Source: an uncultured Nocardioidaceae bacterium | GTDB lineage: Bacteria > Actinomycetota > Actinomycetes > Propionibacteriales > Nocardioidaceae | DNA length: 38,366 nt | Direction: 5' to 3' | Assembly (NCBI GenBank): GCA_902805845.1 | Contig: CADCUI010000034.1 | Span: forward strand, 1 to 38,366 | Shown here: one piece after another, positions 16,343-24,673 of the stretch | How positions within the stretch are numbered: the stretch's first letter is position 1 | Layout: every line of letters starts with the position of its first letter | The notes under the pieces: generated by a model | Database searches by the model: none | Told to the model about the DNA's origin: nothing | Seen by the model: only the letters and a program-made list of their open reading frames with translations | Position numbers and translations under genes: made by a program

Positions 16343-16677
16343 GTCGGCACGATCTCACGCAGAACGGACGACGTCCCTCCGGAACCGGGGCCCGACCACC
16401 CCGCGTGCCAGCCCCCGACGCCCTCATTCAACCCAGAACCCAGGCATTCGTCGCCGCGCCGTCCTCGTCGACGTGTTCCATCAGGGCATCGGCGACACAT
16501 CTCTGAAGACACGGGCGACAACGTCATCGGCCGCTTCTCGAAGCTCGGTGTAGACGTTCCGTCAGCCGAACCGCTCTCAATGACTGACGCGCCGGAAAGG
16601 CATGGCTTCGAGGACGGCTCGCACGGGGGACCGCGCGGGGCCGTGGCCAAGGGTCGATCACTTCTTCGTGACCGTCT
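16343..16677. other. Intergenic stretch without a supported gene
   Basis: About 335 bp between the truncated LysR gene and the YcaQ-like gene. The frames here give low-complexity Pro/Arg/Ser-rich translations. A search by eye in all frames for the effector-binding domain missing from the LysR fragment found nothing recognisable. It must hold the YcaQ-like promoter. Confidence 0.5.
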
Positions 16678-16974
16678 CTACGGTGCCGGGCGCGCGCCAC
16701 GTTGCGCCGCCGCTCGAAAGCGCGGTCGGTGTGCTCCCTGGGCAGCGCGGACGAGCTGCGGAGCGAACTGCACAAGTCTTCGGCCGGCAGGCGTGAGTCC
16801 CGCGTAGCCGCCAGTGTCGCGTTCGATCAGCGGGACGCCCACCGCGGCCTCAAGCCTCTTGATCCGCTTTGTCAACGCGGACACCGAAACACCAAGCTTG
16901 TCGGCGGCGCGCCCAAAGTGCCGCGACTCGGTGACGGCGATGAAGCTCTCGACAGCAGTCAGGTCGAGAGCCAT
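16678..16974 (-). CDS. LysR-type regulator reduced to its DNA-binding domain
   Basis: A 98-residue product from the ATG at 16972-16974. Residues 1-75 are a complete LysR winged helix: DLTAVESFIAVTESRHFGRA, ADKLGVSVSALTKRIKRLEA, then VGVPLIERDTG and GLTPAGRRLV. The helix that normally links to the effector domain begins (APQLVRAA), and then the frame runs out in an Arg/Pro-rich tail and stops. LysR regulators are usually about 300 residues, so the whole ligand-binding part is gone. It may be a pseudogene or could still bind DNA as a short dimer. No target gene is adjacent. Confidence 0.72.
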   Translation of the reverse strand: MALDLTAVESFIAVTESRHFGRAADKLGVSVSALTKRIKRLEAAVGVPLIERDTGGYAGLTPAGRRLVQFAPQLVRAAQGAHRPRFRAAAQRGARPAP

Positions 16975-17054
16975 GACAGCGATCGTCCCATTCAGCCCGC
17001 TCGGCGTCCTCCCGAAGGGACACTCATCCACCGCGCTTAGCGAGGGACTGCAGA

Positions 17055-17091
17055 GAACCGCCCCAGCCTCTCCCGCGGGCTGGGGCGGTTC
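17055..17091. repeat. Perfect 14-bp inverted repeat (hairpin)
   Basis: Left arm GAACCGCCCCAGCC at 17055-17068, 9-nt loop, right arm GGCTGGGGCGGTTC at 17078-17091, fully complementary. The stem is strong enough for an actinobacterial terminator, but there is no T-run after it on either strand and no gene ends towards it. It may end an unseen small RNA or be left over from a rearrangement. Confidence 0.8.
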
Positions 17092-17205
17092 GTGTCGCCG
17101 AGCAAGCGGGACGCCTCAACAATAGGACGACGCCAAGCTCGGGCAGAAGGAGCGCGGATGCTCGAGACGTTGCATTGCACGATCTCGCAGGCACCGCCTC
17201 CAGTG

Positions 17206-17235
17206 GTGGGGCCGCGGGACAAGCCCCGCGTCCAC
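17206..17235. repeat. Imperfect GC-rich hairpin
   Basis: An inner 6-bp stem CGCGGG/CCCGCG with a 6-nt loop is extended by GTGG/CCAC across a small asymmetric internal loop. It is the second of three hairpins within about 260 bp. Confidence 0.5.
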
Positions 17236-17278
17236 CGGCGAATGACCACCGAGGGATGTACAGGGGCGGCGCCTGAGG

Positions 17279-17314
17279 CGGCCCCGCCTGCTTTCGGGTA
17301 CAGACGGGGCCGCT
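17279..17314. repeat. 9-bp inverted repeat with an 18-nt loop
   Basis: GCGGCCCCG at 17279-17287 pairs perfectly with CGGGGCCGC at 17306-17314. The loop contains TTTCGGG. No T-run follows. Its role is unknown. Confidence 0.6.
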
Positions 17315-17749
17315 GAGAGCATCCCGGGGGAGAGACGCTCGAACTTTACTTTCGCGGCTGCCCGGGTGGCCGCACCAGGGACGAGCGTCCCGGACGCTGA
17401 TGACACGGGACTCCCGCGACGCCGGCGTCCAGCCGGGCGGCGCTGCGAGCCACGTCATGTCGCGCGCGAGCACGCATTTCTTCCATTCGTGTGGCCGGTC
17501 CCAACATCGACCTCAGCCGCAGGCAGGTCGTGCCCTGATTAGCACCAGTTGGACAAATCCCTTTTCCCCGAGAGTCGGCCCATTCAAGTCACGAGCCTTT
17601 TCGGGCATTTCCCACGACTTTCAATCTCAAGGACCTCCGTCCTGCACCGTCGACGCTGTCGCTCCTGACGATGACGCTAGGAGCTCGGTTTCGAGGTTCG
17701 AGGCCCGACAATTCGTTCTGGTCTTCTCGCTACGGCTGCAGGGGTAACC

Positions 17750-20700
17750 ATGATGTCGCATTTCTCGCGGAGTGACCGATCTGGCCTGCGACTCGGAATC
17801 ATTGCAATGCTCGTGGCGGCGGCCGCATTGGTCGGACCCATGCCGCATGCAAGTGCCGCGGCTCCCGTGACGGTGTCGTTGGTGTTCAACGACGGGCTGT
17901 CCTCGCAGTTCCGCAACGCCGCTCCCGCGCTCCAGGCCCGCAGCATGGACGGCACCTTCTACGTCGCCAGCAACTGGGTGAAGACCAACGACTCGAAGTA
18001 CATGCGGTTCTACCATCTTGACGAGCTCTACCGGCAGGGCAACGAGATCGGCGGCATGGGCAAGGACCACAAGAACCTCACCAGCACCTACGACGCCGAC
18101 CCAGCCGCTGACCTCGCCTACAAGCGTGACCAGGTGTGCGGCGACTTCCAGGCCCTCACGACCTGGGGCTACCACCCTGTGAGCTTCGCGTACCCCGGCT
18201 CGGCAGAGAACGCCACGGTGCAGGGCATCGTCCGGGACTGCGGTTTCACCACCGGCCGGGTGGCCGGCGGGCTGTCCGCGACCGGGCCGGCCTACGCCGA
18301 GCCGATTCCCGCGACCAACTCGCTTCGGCTGCGCTCGGCCACCACGCCGGCCGGGGCGATGACCCTGCAGACACTGCAGAACGCCGTGACCGCTGCGGGC
18401 AACAACGGCGGCGGCTGGCTGCCCCTCGCCTTCAACGACGTGTGCAGCTCGACCGACGCCAGCTACTCCACCTGCATGAACGGCAGCAAGCCGATCGACG
18501 CAGCCGTGTTCGCCTCGTTCCTGGACTGGCTCGCCTCACAGGCGCCGGAGGGCGTCACGGTCAAGACGGTGCGCCAGGTCATGGCTGCCGATCAGCCTCC
18601 CCTGCCGTCACGTCCCTTCGTCGTCTCCCTGACCTTCGACGACGGCCTCAGGTCGCAGTACGGGCTCCGGGAGATCTTCGCGCGGCACAACGTGCACGGA
18701 ACCTTCTACATCAACTCGGGTCCCGTCGACGCACGCGAGGCCGGCACCATGTCGTGGGCACAGATCCGCGACCTCCAAGGGGCGGGGCACGACATCGGCG
18801 GACACACCCGGGACCACATCAACATGCTCGCCACCGACACCTCCCTGGAGTTCAAGACCCGACAGACGTGTGACGACCGACAGCGGCTCCTCGAGGAGGG
18901 CATCAACGCGGTCAGCTTCGCGTATCCCTTCGGAGCAATGGACGCCACCGCGCAGCCCATCGTCCGAGGCTGCGGGTACCAGTCGGGCCGCAAGGCGGGC
19001 ACCGTGACCTCCGACGGCCCGATCTACTCCGAGACCATCCCGGTGACCGAGAACCCCTACGCGATCAGGATCCTGGGCACCAACTACAACGGGGCCGTCA
19101 CTCTCGAGGCCCTGCAGTACGCCGTGAACCAGGCCACCAAGTACGGCGGCAGCTGGCTGCCCACTCTCTTCCACCAGATCTGCTACGCGGGGACGCCGAC
19201 GTACGACAGCTGCATGGCGGGTTACCGGCCGATCGACGACGTGACCATCGACGCGTTCCTCGGCTGGTTGGGAAGCCAGACGGACCGCAACATCACCGTG
19301 AAGACCGTTGCCGACGTCATGGGCGGCGGCTCCACCGCACCGGTGGTGCGGGTCACCGCTCCGGCAGCCGGATCTGTCTCGCCCTCCGGGCAGCCGGTGC
19401 TGTCCGGCACGGCCAGCGGCAACGGCAACGTCGCCGTCCGGCTGTACCAGGGCGACTACTCCACCGGAACGCCGGTGGCCACGCTCTCCGCCCCGGTCAC
19501 GGCGGGCGCCTGGAGCGTCGAGCCGGGCACGGCGCTTCCGGACGGCAGCTACACCGTCCAGGCCAGCCAAGCTGCTGGCAACGCGACGGGAACCAGCGTG
19601 CCGACGCGGTTCACCGTGGACACGACGAAGGCGCCGACCGACACCACCGCACCTGAGGTCTCGGTGACGAGCCCGTCTGCGGGAGCGACCTTGTCGACCT
19701 CCACACCCAGCCTCGAAGGGACAGCCGGCACCGCCACAGGTGACGGGTCCGAGGTGACGGTCCGGGTGTTCGAGGGCTCCGTGGTCGGTGGATCGCCGGC
19801 GCAGACCCTGACCGCAACGGCGACCTCGGGCGGCGCGTGGTCCACGACCGCGTCCGCGCTGGCCGACGGTGTCTACACGGTGGAGGCGACGCAGGCCGAC
19901 CAAGCCGGCAACACCGGGAGAAGCTCCGCGGTGACCTTCACCGTGGACACCACGCGCGTCGACTCCACCGCCCCCAGCGTCACCATCGACAGCCCGGTTG
20001 CTGACGCGACGCTCGACACAGCCACCCCGGTCCTCAGGGGGACGGCAGGCACCGCCACCGGAGACGACGCCGATGTCGTGGTGAGCATCTCGCCGTCGTC
20101 GGAGACGCAGGGCGACGCGGTTCAGACCCTTCGCGGGACCGTCGGGAGCGACGGCACGTGGTCGGTCACGGCTGCAGCCCTGGCAGACGGCACCTACACG
20201 GCGCAGGCGACCCAGTCCGACGCGGCCGGCAACGGCGGTGTCAGCAACTCCGTCACCTTCACCGTGTCGACGGCGCCGGCGGACACGACCGCTCCCGCGG
20301 TCACCCTCACCGCGCCGACTGCGGGAGCGACCGTGGTCACCGCCGACGTCCCGGTCGCCGGCGGTGCCGGTGCAGAAGAAGGAGACGACGCCACCGTCTC
20401 GCTCGAGGTCTACACGGGCAGCAGCGCGACGGGCACTCCGACGCAGAGGCTCACCGCCGCAGCCGCGTCGGGTGCATGGTCCACCAACGTCACCGGGCTG
20501 GCGGCAGGCACCTACACGCTCGTCGCTGCCCAGTCAGACGCCGCGGGCAACGTGGGTCGTAGCCAAGCCGTCACCTTCACCAAGGCCGTGGTCCCGACCA
20601 TCACGTCGATCTCGCCCACCACGTTGGGGCAAGGGGCGACCTCGACCACGGTGAGGATCAACGGCTCGGGCTTCAACAGCTCCACGGCGGCTGCCATCTC

Positions 20701-21145
20701 CGGAGCCGGCGTGACCTCGAGCGTGGTGTCCCGGACCAGCACGGTGGTGACCTTGAACGTGACCGTCGGCGCCGCGGCGGCGACCCAGCCACGCAACGTG
20801 ACCGTGACGAACAGCACCGGAGCAACCACGACGTGCACAGGCTGCCTCTCGATCGTTGCCGGTCCCTCGATCACCGGCGTGAGCCCGACCTCGGTGCGCC
20901 GTGGACTCAGCACGACCGTGACGATCACCGGTGCGAGGTTCCCGACCGGGAACGGCAATGTGCAGGTCGCCGTCTCGGGCACGGGCATCACCGTCGGGAC
21001 CGTCAGGGTGGTCAGCTCGACGACCGTGACGGCTGTCCTCCAGGTGTCGTCGACGGCGGCATTGACAGCCCGTTCCTTGACCCTGACGAACAGGACCACG
21101 TTCGGCAGCGCCACGAGGAGCAATGCGGTGACCGTGGTGCCTTGA
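17750..21145 (+). CDS. Secreted tandem NodB polysaccharide-deacetylase-like protein with Ig-like and IPT-like repeats
   Basis: A 1131-residue exported protein; AGGGG precedes the ATG. A signal peptide (residues about 1-38, ending HASAAA) is followed by two NodB-type domains. The first (about 40-280) has FNDG at 46-49 in place of the TFDDG motif and GGMGKDH at 101-107 in place of HTxxH, so it lacks the catalytic Asp and one metal-binding His. The second (about 290-530) is canonical: LTFDDG ending at residue 299 and HTRDH at 352-356. Then come about four Ig-like repeats, each with a PDGSYTV- or ADGVYTVEATQ-like ending and AGN. Two IPT/TIG-like domains follow (ITSISPTTLGQGATSTTV, ITGVSPTSVRRGLSTTV). 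No sortase motif or membrane anchor is visible. It probably acts on wall or capsule glycan. It converges with the next gene, 3 bp apart. Confidence 0.9.
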   Translation: MMSHFSRSDRSGLRLGIIAMLVAAAALVGPMPHASAAAPVTVSLVFNDGLSSQFRNAAPALQARSMDGTFYVASNWVKTNDSKYMRFYHLDELYRQGNEIGGMGKDHKNLTSTYDADPAADLAYKRDQVCGDFQALTTWGYHPVSFAYPGSAENATVQGIVRDCGFTTGRVAGGLSATGPAYAEPIPATNSLRLRSATTPAGAMTLQTLQNAVTAAGNNGGGWLPLAFNDVCSSTDASYSTCMNGSKPIDAAVFASFLDWLASQAPEGVTVKTVRQVMAADQPPLPSRPFVVSLTFDDGLRSQYGLREIFARHNVHGTFYINSGPVDAREAGTMSWAQIRDLQGAGHDIGGHTRDHINMLATDTSLEFKTRQTCDDRQRLLEEGINAVSFAYPFGAMDATAQPIVRGCGYQSGRKAGTVTSDGPIYSETIPVTENPYAIRILGTNYNGAVTLEALQYAVNQATKYGGSWLPTLFHQICYAGTPTYDSCMAGYRPIDDVTIDAFLGWLGSQTDRNITVKTVADVMGGGSTAPVVRVTAPAAGSVSPSGQPVLSGTASGNGNVAVRLYQGDYSTGTPVATLSAPVTAGAWSVEPGTALPDGSYTVQASQAAGNATGTSVPTRFTVDTTKAPTDTTAPEVSVTSPSAGATLSTSTPSLEGTAGTATGDGSEVTVRVFEGSVVGGSPAQTLTATATSGGAWSTTASALADGVYTVEATQADQAGNTGRSSAVTFTVDTTRVDSTAPSVTIDSPVADATLDTATPVLRGTAGTATGDDADVVVSISPSSETQGDAVQTLRGTVGSDGTWSVTAAALADGTYTAQATQSDAAGNGGVSNSVTFTVSTAPADTTAPAVTLTAPTAGATVVTADVPVAGGAGAEEGDDATVSLEVYTGSSATGTPTQRLTAAAASGAWSTNVTGLAAGTYTLVAAQSDAAGNVGRSQAVTFTKAVVPTITSISPTTLGQGATSTTVRINGSGFNSSTAAAISGAGVTSSVVSRTSTVVTLNVTVGAAAATQPRNVTVTNSTGATTTCTGCLSIVAGPSITGVSPTSVRRGLSTTVTITGARFPTGNGNVQVAVSGTGITVGTVRVVSSTTVTAVLQVSSTAALTARSLTLTNRTTFGSATRSNAVTVVP

Positions 21146-21148
21146 CCC

Positions 21149-22177
21149 TCACTTCGGTGGAAGCCCCCGAGGACAGCCGTACGTCGGGTGACAGGCGGGA
21201 CGAACGGTCGGCCAGTCCGGCTGGCGCCATGTGCGAGCGTCGAGCTCACCCTGCACCCGACGGATGTACGCGACTGCCGCCTCGGAACGCCACTCCCCCG
21301 CGTACCACGCTCCGACGCAGCCCCACATCCGGCCGGCCTCGTAGGTCCTGGTGCCCGTGTTGTCCAACCACCACTGCCAGCCCTCGTAGCATCCGCGCAG
21401 CTGTGAGGCGAGGTAGTCAGCGGCGAAGGCGGTCGACCGGACGTTGAACGGGAACGTGCCGTTCTGGTTGTCGGGCATCTTCCCCCACGAGGGGGCCTGC
21501 CACGACATGACGCCGGTGATGCCGAAGGTTCGGGGACAGATCCCGGGGGCGTGGTCTCGCTGGTGATCCCGGCCATGGGCTGCAAGCCCCGAGCAGAACT
21601 CAGCGGTCGCGACGCTCGGTGTCTCCACCAGGTCACCGCAGCTGAACTGAGGCACGCAGCGACCGCCCGGATATATGTCGTACTGGTACCACGTCGACTC
21701 ACGCACGGCCACGGCTCGGAGCAGGTTGTCCGAGACGCCCCACTTGCACGCGGCCCACTGCAGGATTCCGTCGGTCGTGCCGGTGAACCGTCCTGAGACC
21801 CGTTGCAGCAGCCATGAGTCCCATCTCGAGGGATAAGCCTTGTCGATGGCCACCGGCCGCGCGGCGAACGCCGCGTGCACGCGCTTGGCGCTGGGCATCC
21901 GGTTGTTGGGAACGGCATTGTCCGGCCGTGGCTCCCACGTCGATCTGTGCACGCGGGCCGCACAGGCCTTTCCGCTGGGGAGCGACTTCCAGGCGCCGAG
22001 CTCGAGTGTTCGAAAGTACCCCGCCGCCGTCGGCGGTCGGGCCGCCGACGTTACCGCCCATGACCTTGTCGTCGCATCGCCGTGGTGCTCCATGGCGAAG
22101 GACGGTCCTGCCACCGTGGCACCGATGACCAGGAGACTCAGGAAAGGGAGACCAAGGGCATGAATATAGCGGGGCAT
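21149..22177 (-). CDS. Secreted lytic-transglycosylase-like protein, copy A
   Basis: A 342-residue protein with a signal peptide (PFLSLLVIGATVAGPSFA, residues 11-28) and GGAGGG before the start. The central part reads DNLLRAVAVRESTWYQ (150-165), which is the Glu-Ser motif of the SLT lysozyme-like fold with Glu160 as the likely acid. GITGVMSWQAPSWG stands where SLT enzymes have GLMQ. VHRSTWEPRPDN, RWDSWLLQRVSGRFTGTTD, QWAACKWG and NQNGTFPFN are shared almost word for word with the paralogue at 27.3-28.3 kb. Several conserved cysteines suggest disulfides. It probably cuts peptidoglycan or a related glycan outside the membrane. It is divergent from the FAD/ATP-grasp operon, 78 bp apart. Confidence 0.82.
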   Translation of the reverse strand: MPRYIHALGLPFLSLLVIGATVAGPSFAMEHHGDATTRSWAVTSAARPPTAAGYFRTLELGAWKSLPSGKACAARVHRSTWEPRPDNAVPNNRMPSAKRVHAAFAARPVAIDKAYPSRWDSWLLQRVSGRFTGTTDGILQWAACKWGVSDNLLRAVAVRESTWYQYDIYPGGRCVPQFSCGDLVETPSVATAEFCSGLAAHGRDHQRDHAPGICPRTFGITGVMSWQAPSWGKMPDNQNGTFPFNVRSTAFAADYLASQLRGCYEGWQWWLDNTGTRTYEAGRMWGCVGAWYAGEWRSEAAVAYIRRVQGELDARTWRQPDWPTVRPACHPTYGCPRGLPPK

Positions 22178-22255
22178 TTCCTATCGCCCTCCATCAAAGG
22201 CAGGGAATCGTGATACTACCTCTTCAAGGCGAATACCCAGGGGGGTAAATCGGAA

Positions 22256-23467
22256 ATGAACGACACCAACGTCGCCATTATCGGGGCTGGCCCGCACGGG
22301 CTTGCTGCAGCCGCTCGGCTCCGTGCCGCGGGGGTGGAGTGCCGCGTCATCGGTGATCCGATGTCGTTCTGGCGGACCATGCCGGTCGGGATGCTTCTCC
22401 GGTCAAACTGGACCGCGACAAGCATCGCGGAGTACGACGGTCCGCTCTCGTTGATCAGCTACAAGAACCGGACCGGGCGGCCGGTGGCGCTGCCCCTGCC
22501 CTTGGACGAGTTCCTGCGGTACGGCGAGTGGGTGCAAGCCCAGGTCGCCCCCGAGGTGGACCGTCGCCGGGTGGATGCTGTCACCGGCTCCCCTGACGGG
22601 TTCAGGCTCCGGATGGAGGACGGGGAAGAGCTGCGCGCCCGTCGTGTCGTGGTGGCGGCGGGGATCGCGAACTTCGTGCACCTCCCCGACGTCGCGCGTG
22701 CGCTTCCCTCAGAGCTGGTCACGCACACGTCCGAGCACCGTGACCTGTCAGTCTTCGGTGGTCGCCGAGTCCTCGTGGTGGGTCTGGGGCAGAGCGCGCT
22801 CGAGTCCGCAGCGCTGCTCCACGAGGCAGGCGCCGAGGTAGAGGTCGTGGGGCGGCGGGACGGCATCACGTGGCTGCACGGCGGCAAGTACCACCGCAAG
22901 CTTGGCCGCCTGGTCCCCTTGTTCTACGCGCCGACGGACGTAGGACCGCTCGGCCTCTCGCGCCTCGTGGGTGCGCCGACCTTGTTCCGCCAGCTTCCGC
23001 GCACCGTTCAGGACCCGCTCGCACACCGGTCGATCCGACCGGCTGGGGCCGCCTGGTTGAAGCCCAGGCTGGCGGAGGTCCCGGTCACCACGGGACGGTC
23101 GGTCACCGCGGTGAGCGCCAAGGGGCAGGGCGTGGACGTGCAGCTGAGCGACGGCTCGCACCGGTACGTCGACCACGTCATCTTCGGCACCGGGTACAAG
23201 GTCGACGTCAACCGCTACCCGTTCCTCGGGCCCGACCTGCTCAAGAGGCTGGAAGTGGTCAAGGGGTATCCCTTGCTGGCTGGTGGCATGGAGTCGTCGG
23301 TGCCCGGGCTGCACTTCCTCGGTGCGCCCGCCGCCTGGAGCTTCGGCCCGACGATGCGGTTCGTGGCAGGCGGCTGGTACGGCGGTGAGCGGCTCACCCG
23401 CGCGCTTGCGCGCCGGGGCCAGTCCGCCGACGCACGATCGGCTGCCGGCTCGTCGGCCACCCGGTGA
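22256..23467 (+). CDS. FAD-dependent NAD(P)-binding oxidoreductase
   Basis: A 403-residue flavoprotein. FAD-binding motif IIGAGPHGLAAAARL (8-22), second Rossmann motif VVGLGQSALESAALL (174-188), and the FAD-closing motif VIFGTGYKVDVN. The arrangement is that of the flavin-monooxygenase/lysine-hydroxylase-like group, with the FAD domain interrupted by the NAD(P) domain. The substrate is unknown. It opens a plus-strand operon; GGGGGGT lies about 9 bp before the ATG. The stop overlaps the ATP-grasp start by the GTGA arrangement. In this context it could oxidise a sugar or an amino substituent of the surface glycan, or prepare the acid joined by the ATP-grasp enzyme. This is inference. Confidence 0.88.
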   Translation: MNDTNVAIIGAGPHGLAAAARLRAAGVECRVIGDPMSFWRTMPVGMLLRSNWTATSIAEYDGPLSLISYKNRTGRPVALPLPLDEFLRYGEWVQAQVAPEVDRRRVDAVTGSPDGFRLRMEDGEELRARRVVVAAGIANFVHLPDVARALPSELVTHTSEHRDLSVFGGRRVLVVGLGQSALESAALLHEAGAEVEVVGRRDGITWLHGGKYHRKLGRLVPLFYAPTDVGPLGLSRLVGAPTLFRQLPRTVQDPLAHRSIRPAGAAWLKPRLAEVPVTTGRSVTAVSAKGQGVDVQLSDGSHRYVDHVIFGTGYKVDVNRYPFLGPDLLKRLEVVKGYPLLAGGMESSVPGLHFLGAPAAWSFGPTMRFVAGGWYGGERLTRALARRGQSADARSAAGSSATR

Positions 23468-24669
23468 AGGCGCGGGAGGCGCCCCTGGTCACGCCCGTCG
23501 CCCACGGTGGCACCGGTGCAGTGGTCATCGGAGGCGACTTCCAGGGGCTAGGCATCGCCCGCAGCCTCGGGCGGAGGGGCGTACCCGTCGTGGTCCTCGA
23601 CGACGAGGTCTCGATCTCCCGGGCGTCGCGCTACGTCACGCGGCACGTGAAGGTCCCCGACCTCCTCGAGCCGAAGGCTGCCCTGGACGCACTCCGGCAA
23701 CTCGGCAGCTCGCTGCCGACCTCCGGCTGGATCCTCTACCCGACGAGGGAGGAGACGGTCGCCCTCGTCTCCCAGCAGCGCGACGAGCTCAGCAGATGGT
23801 TCCGCGTGCCGACCCCACCGTTCTCCGTCATCCGTACTGCGTGGGACAAGCGACAGACCTACACCCGCGCCCAGGCCCTCGACATCCCCGTCCCGCGGTG
23901 CTGGTTCCCCGCCTGCGAGGACGACCTGGACGAGATACCTCTCGATGCGCCGCTGGTCGTCAAGCCGGCGATCAAGGAGAACTTCATCTACGCCACCAAG
24001 GTCAAGGCATGGCGCGCCGACACGCATGCCCAGCTGCGCGCCGTCTATCGCGCCGCGGTAGCGGTGATCCCTTCCGACCAGGTCATCGTCCAGGAGCTGG
24101 TGCCAGGCGACGGCGCGTCGCAACTTGCCTACTGCGCGTTCTTCAAGGACGGCGCTGCGGTGGCGGACATGACGGTCAACCGGCTTCGACAGCACCCCTC
24201 GGACTTCGGCCGGGCGAGCACCTTCGTCGAGACCACAGAGCTGCCGGAGCTCGCGGAGCTCGCGGAGCGCTTCCTGCGCGACATCGGGTTCTATGGCTTG
24301 GTCGAGGTCGAGTTCAAGCGCGACCCCCGTGACGGGCGCCCCAAGCTGCTCGACGTCAACGCCAGGACCTGGGGCTACCACACCCTCGGCTCGGCGGCCG
24401 GGGTCGACTTCCCCTACCTGCTCTTCCAGGACCAGCTCGGTGGGAACGTGGCGCCGGTCCGGGCCCGGACCGGTGTGCGGTGGATCCGCCTGGAGACCGA
24501 CGTACCCAACGCATTCCGCGACATCTGGCGAGGGCACGTCAACTGGCGCGACTACCTGCGAACGCTGCGCGGGGTCGACACCGAAGCGGTCTTCTCCTTG
24601 GCTGATCCGTTGCCGGGCCTCTACGAGATGGCGCTGGCGCCGTACCTCGCGGTCCGTCGAGGGCTCTGA
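23464..24669 (+). CDS. ATP-grasp ligase
   Basis: A 401-residue protein with an N-terminal preATP-grasp Rossmann-like part (AVVIGGDFQGLGIARSLGRR, 19-38) and the ATP-grasp core. The core has LVVKPAIKENF (164-174, ATP-binding Lys), VQELVPGDG (209-217), YGLVEVEFKRD (277-287) and LLDVNARTWGYH (295-306, metal ligands Glu and Asn). It belongs to the carboxylate-amine or carboxylate-thiol ligase superfamily and resembles ATP-grasp proteins of polysaccharide loci. The acid and the amine are not known. GTG start overlapping the previous stop; the deacetylase-like gene begins 4 bp after its own stop. A plausible role is forming an amide on a uronic acid or amino sugar of the glycan, which is inference. 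Confidence 0.88.
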   Translation: MKAREAPLVTPVAHGGTGAVVIGGDFQGLGIARSLGRRGVPVVVLDDEVSISRASRYVTRHVKVPDLLEPKAALDALRQLGSSLPTSGWILYPTREETVALVSQQRDELSRWFRVPTPPFSVIRTAWDKRQTYTRAQALDIPVPRCWFPACEDDLDEIPLDAPLVVKPAIKENFIYATKVKAWRADTHAQLRAVYRAAVAVIPSDQVIVQELVPGDGASQLAYCAFFKDGAAVADMTVNRLRQHPSDFGRASTFVETTELPELAELAERFLRDIGFYGLVEVEFKRDPRDGRPKLLDVNARTWGYHTLGSAAGVDFPYLLFQDQLGGNVAPVRARTGVRWIRLETDVPNAFRDIWRGHVNWRDYLRTLRGVDTEAVFSLADPLPGLYEMALAPYLAVRRGL

Positions 24670-24673
24670 CCAC

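Larger units (their letters stand above)
16975..17749. other. 775-bp region without a gene, with three hairpins and an AT-richer part before the glycan locus
   Basis: No open frame in this stretch looks coding. The left half is very GC-rich and holds three inverted repeats (17055-17091, 17206-17235, 17279-17314). From about 17470 the sequence becomes clearly less GC-rich (for example around 17530-17630), which is where the promoter of the large deacetylase gene should lie. This is the boundary between the accessory strip and the glycan locus. Confidence 0.6.

Noticed and set aside
17055-17091. Rho-independent terminator
   Set aside because: The stem is perfect, but no T-run follows on either strand and no gene ends here; recorded as a hairpin only.
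19350-20590. Repetitive DNA in the deacetylase gene as a mobile or CRISPR-like repeat
   Set aside because: The similarity follows from tandem Ig-like protein repeats; the DNA copies are diverged and of unequal length.
17603-22181. Shared GGGCATTTCC motif at 17603 and 22172 as a common operator
   Set aside because: The second copy is simply the start codon and preceding bases of the transglycosylase-like gene on the other strand.
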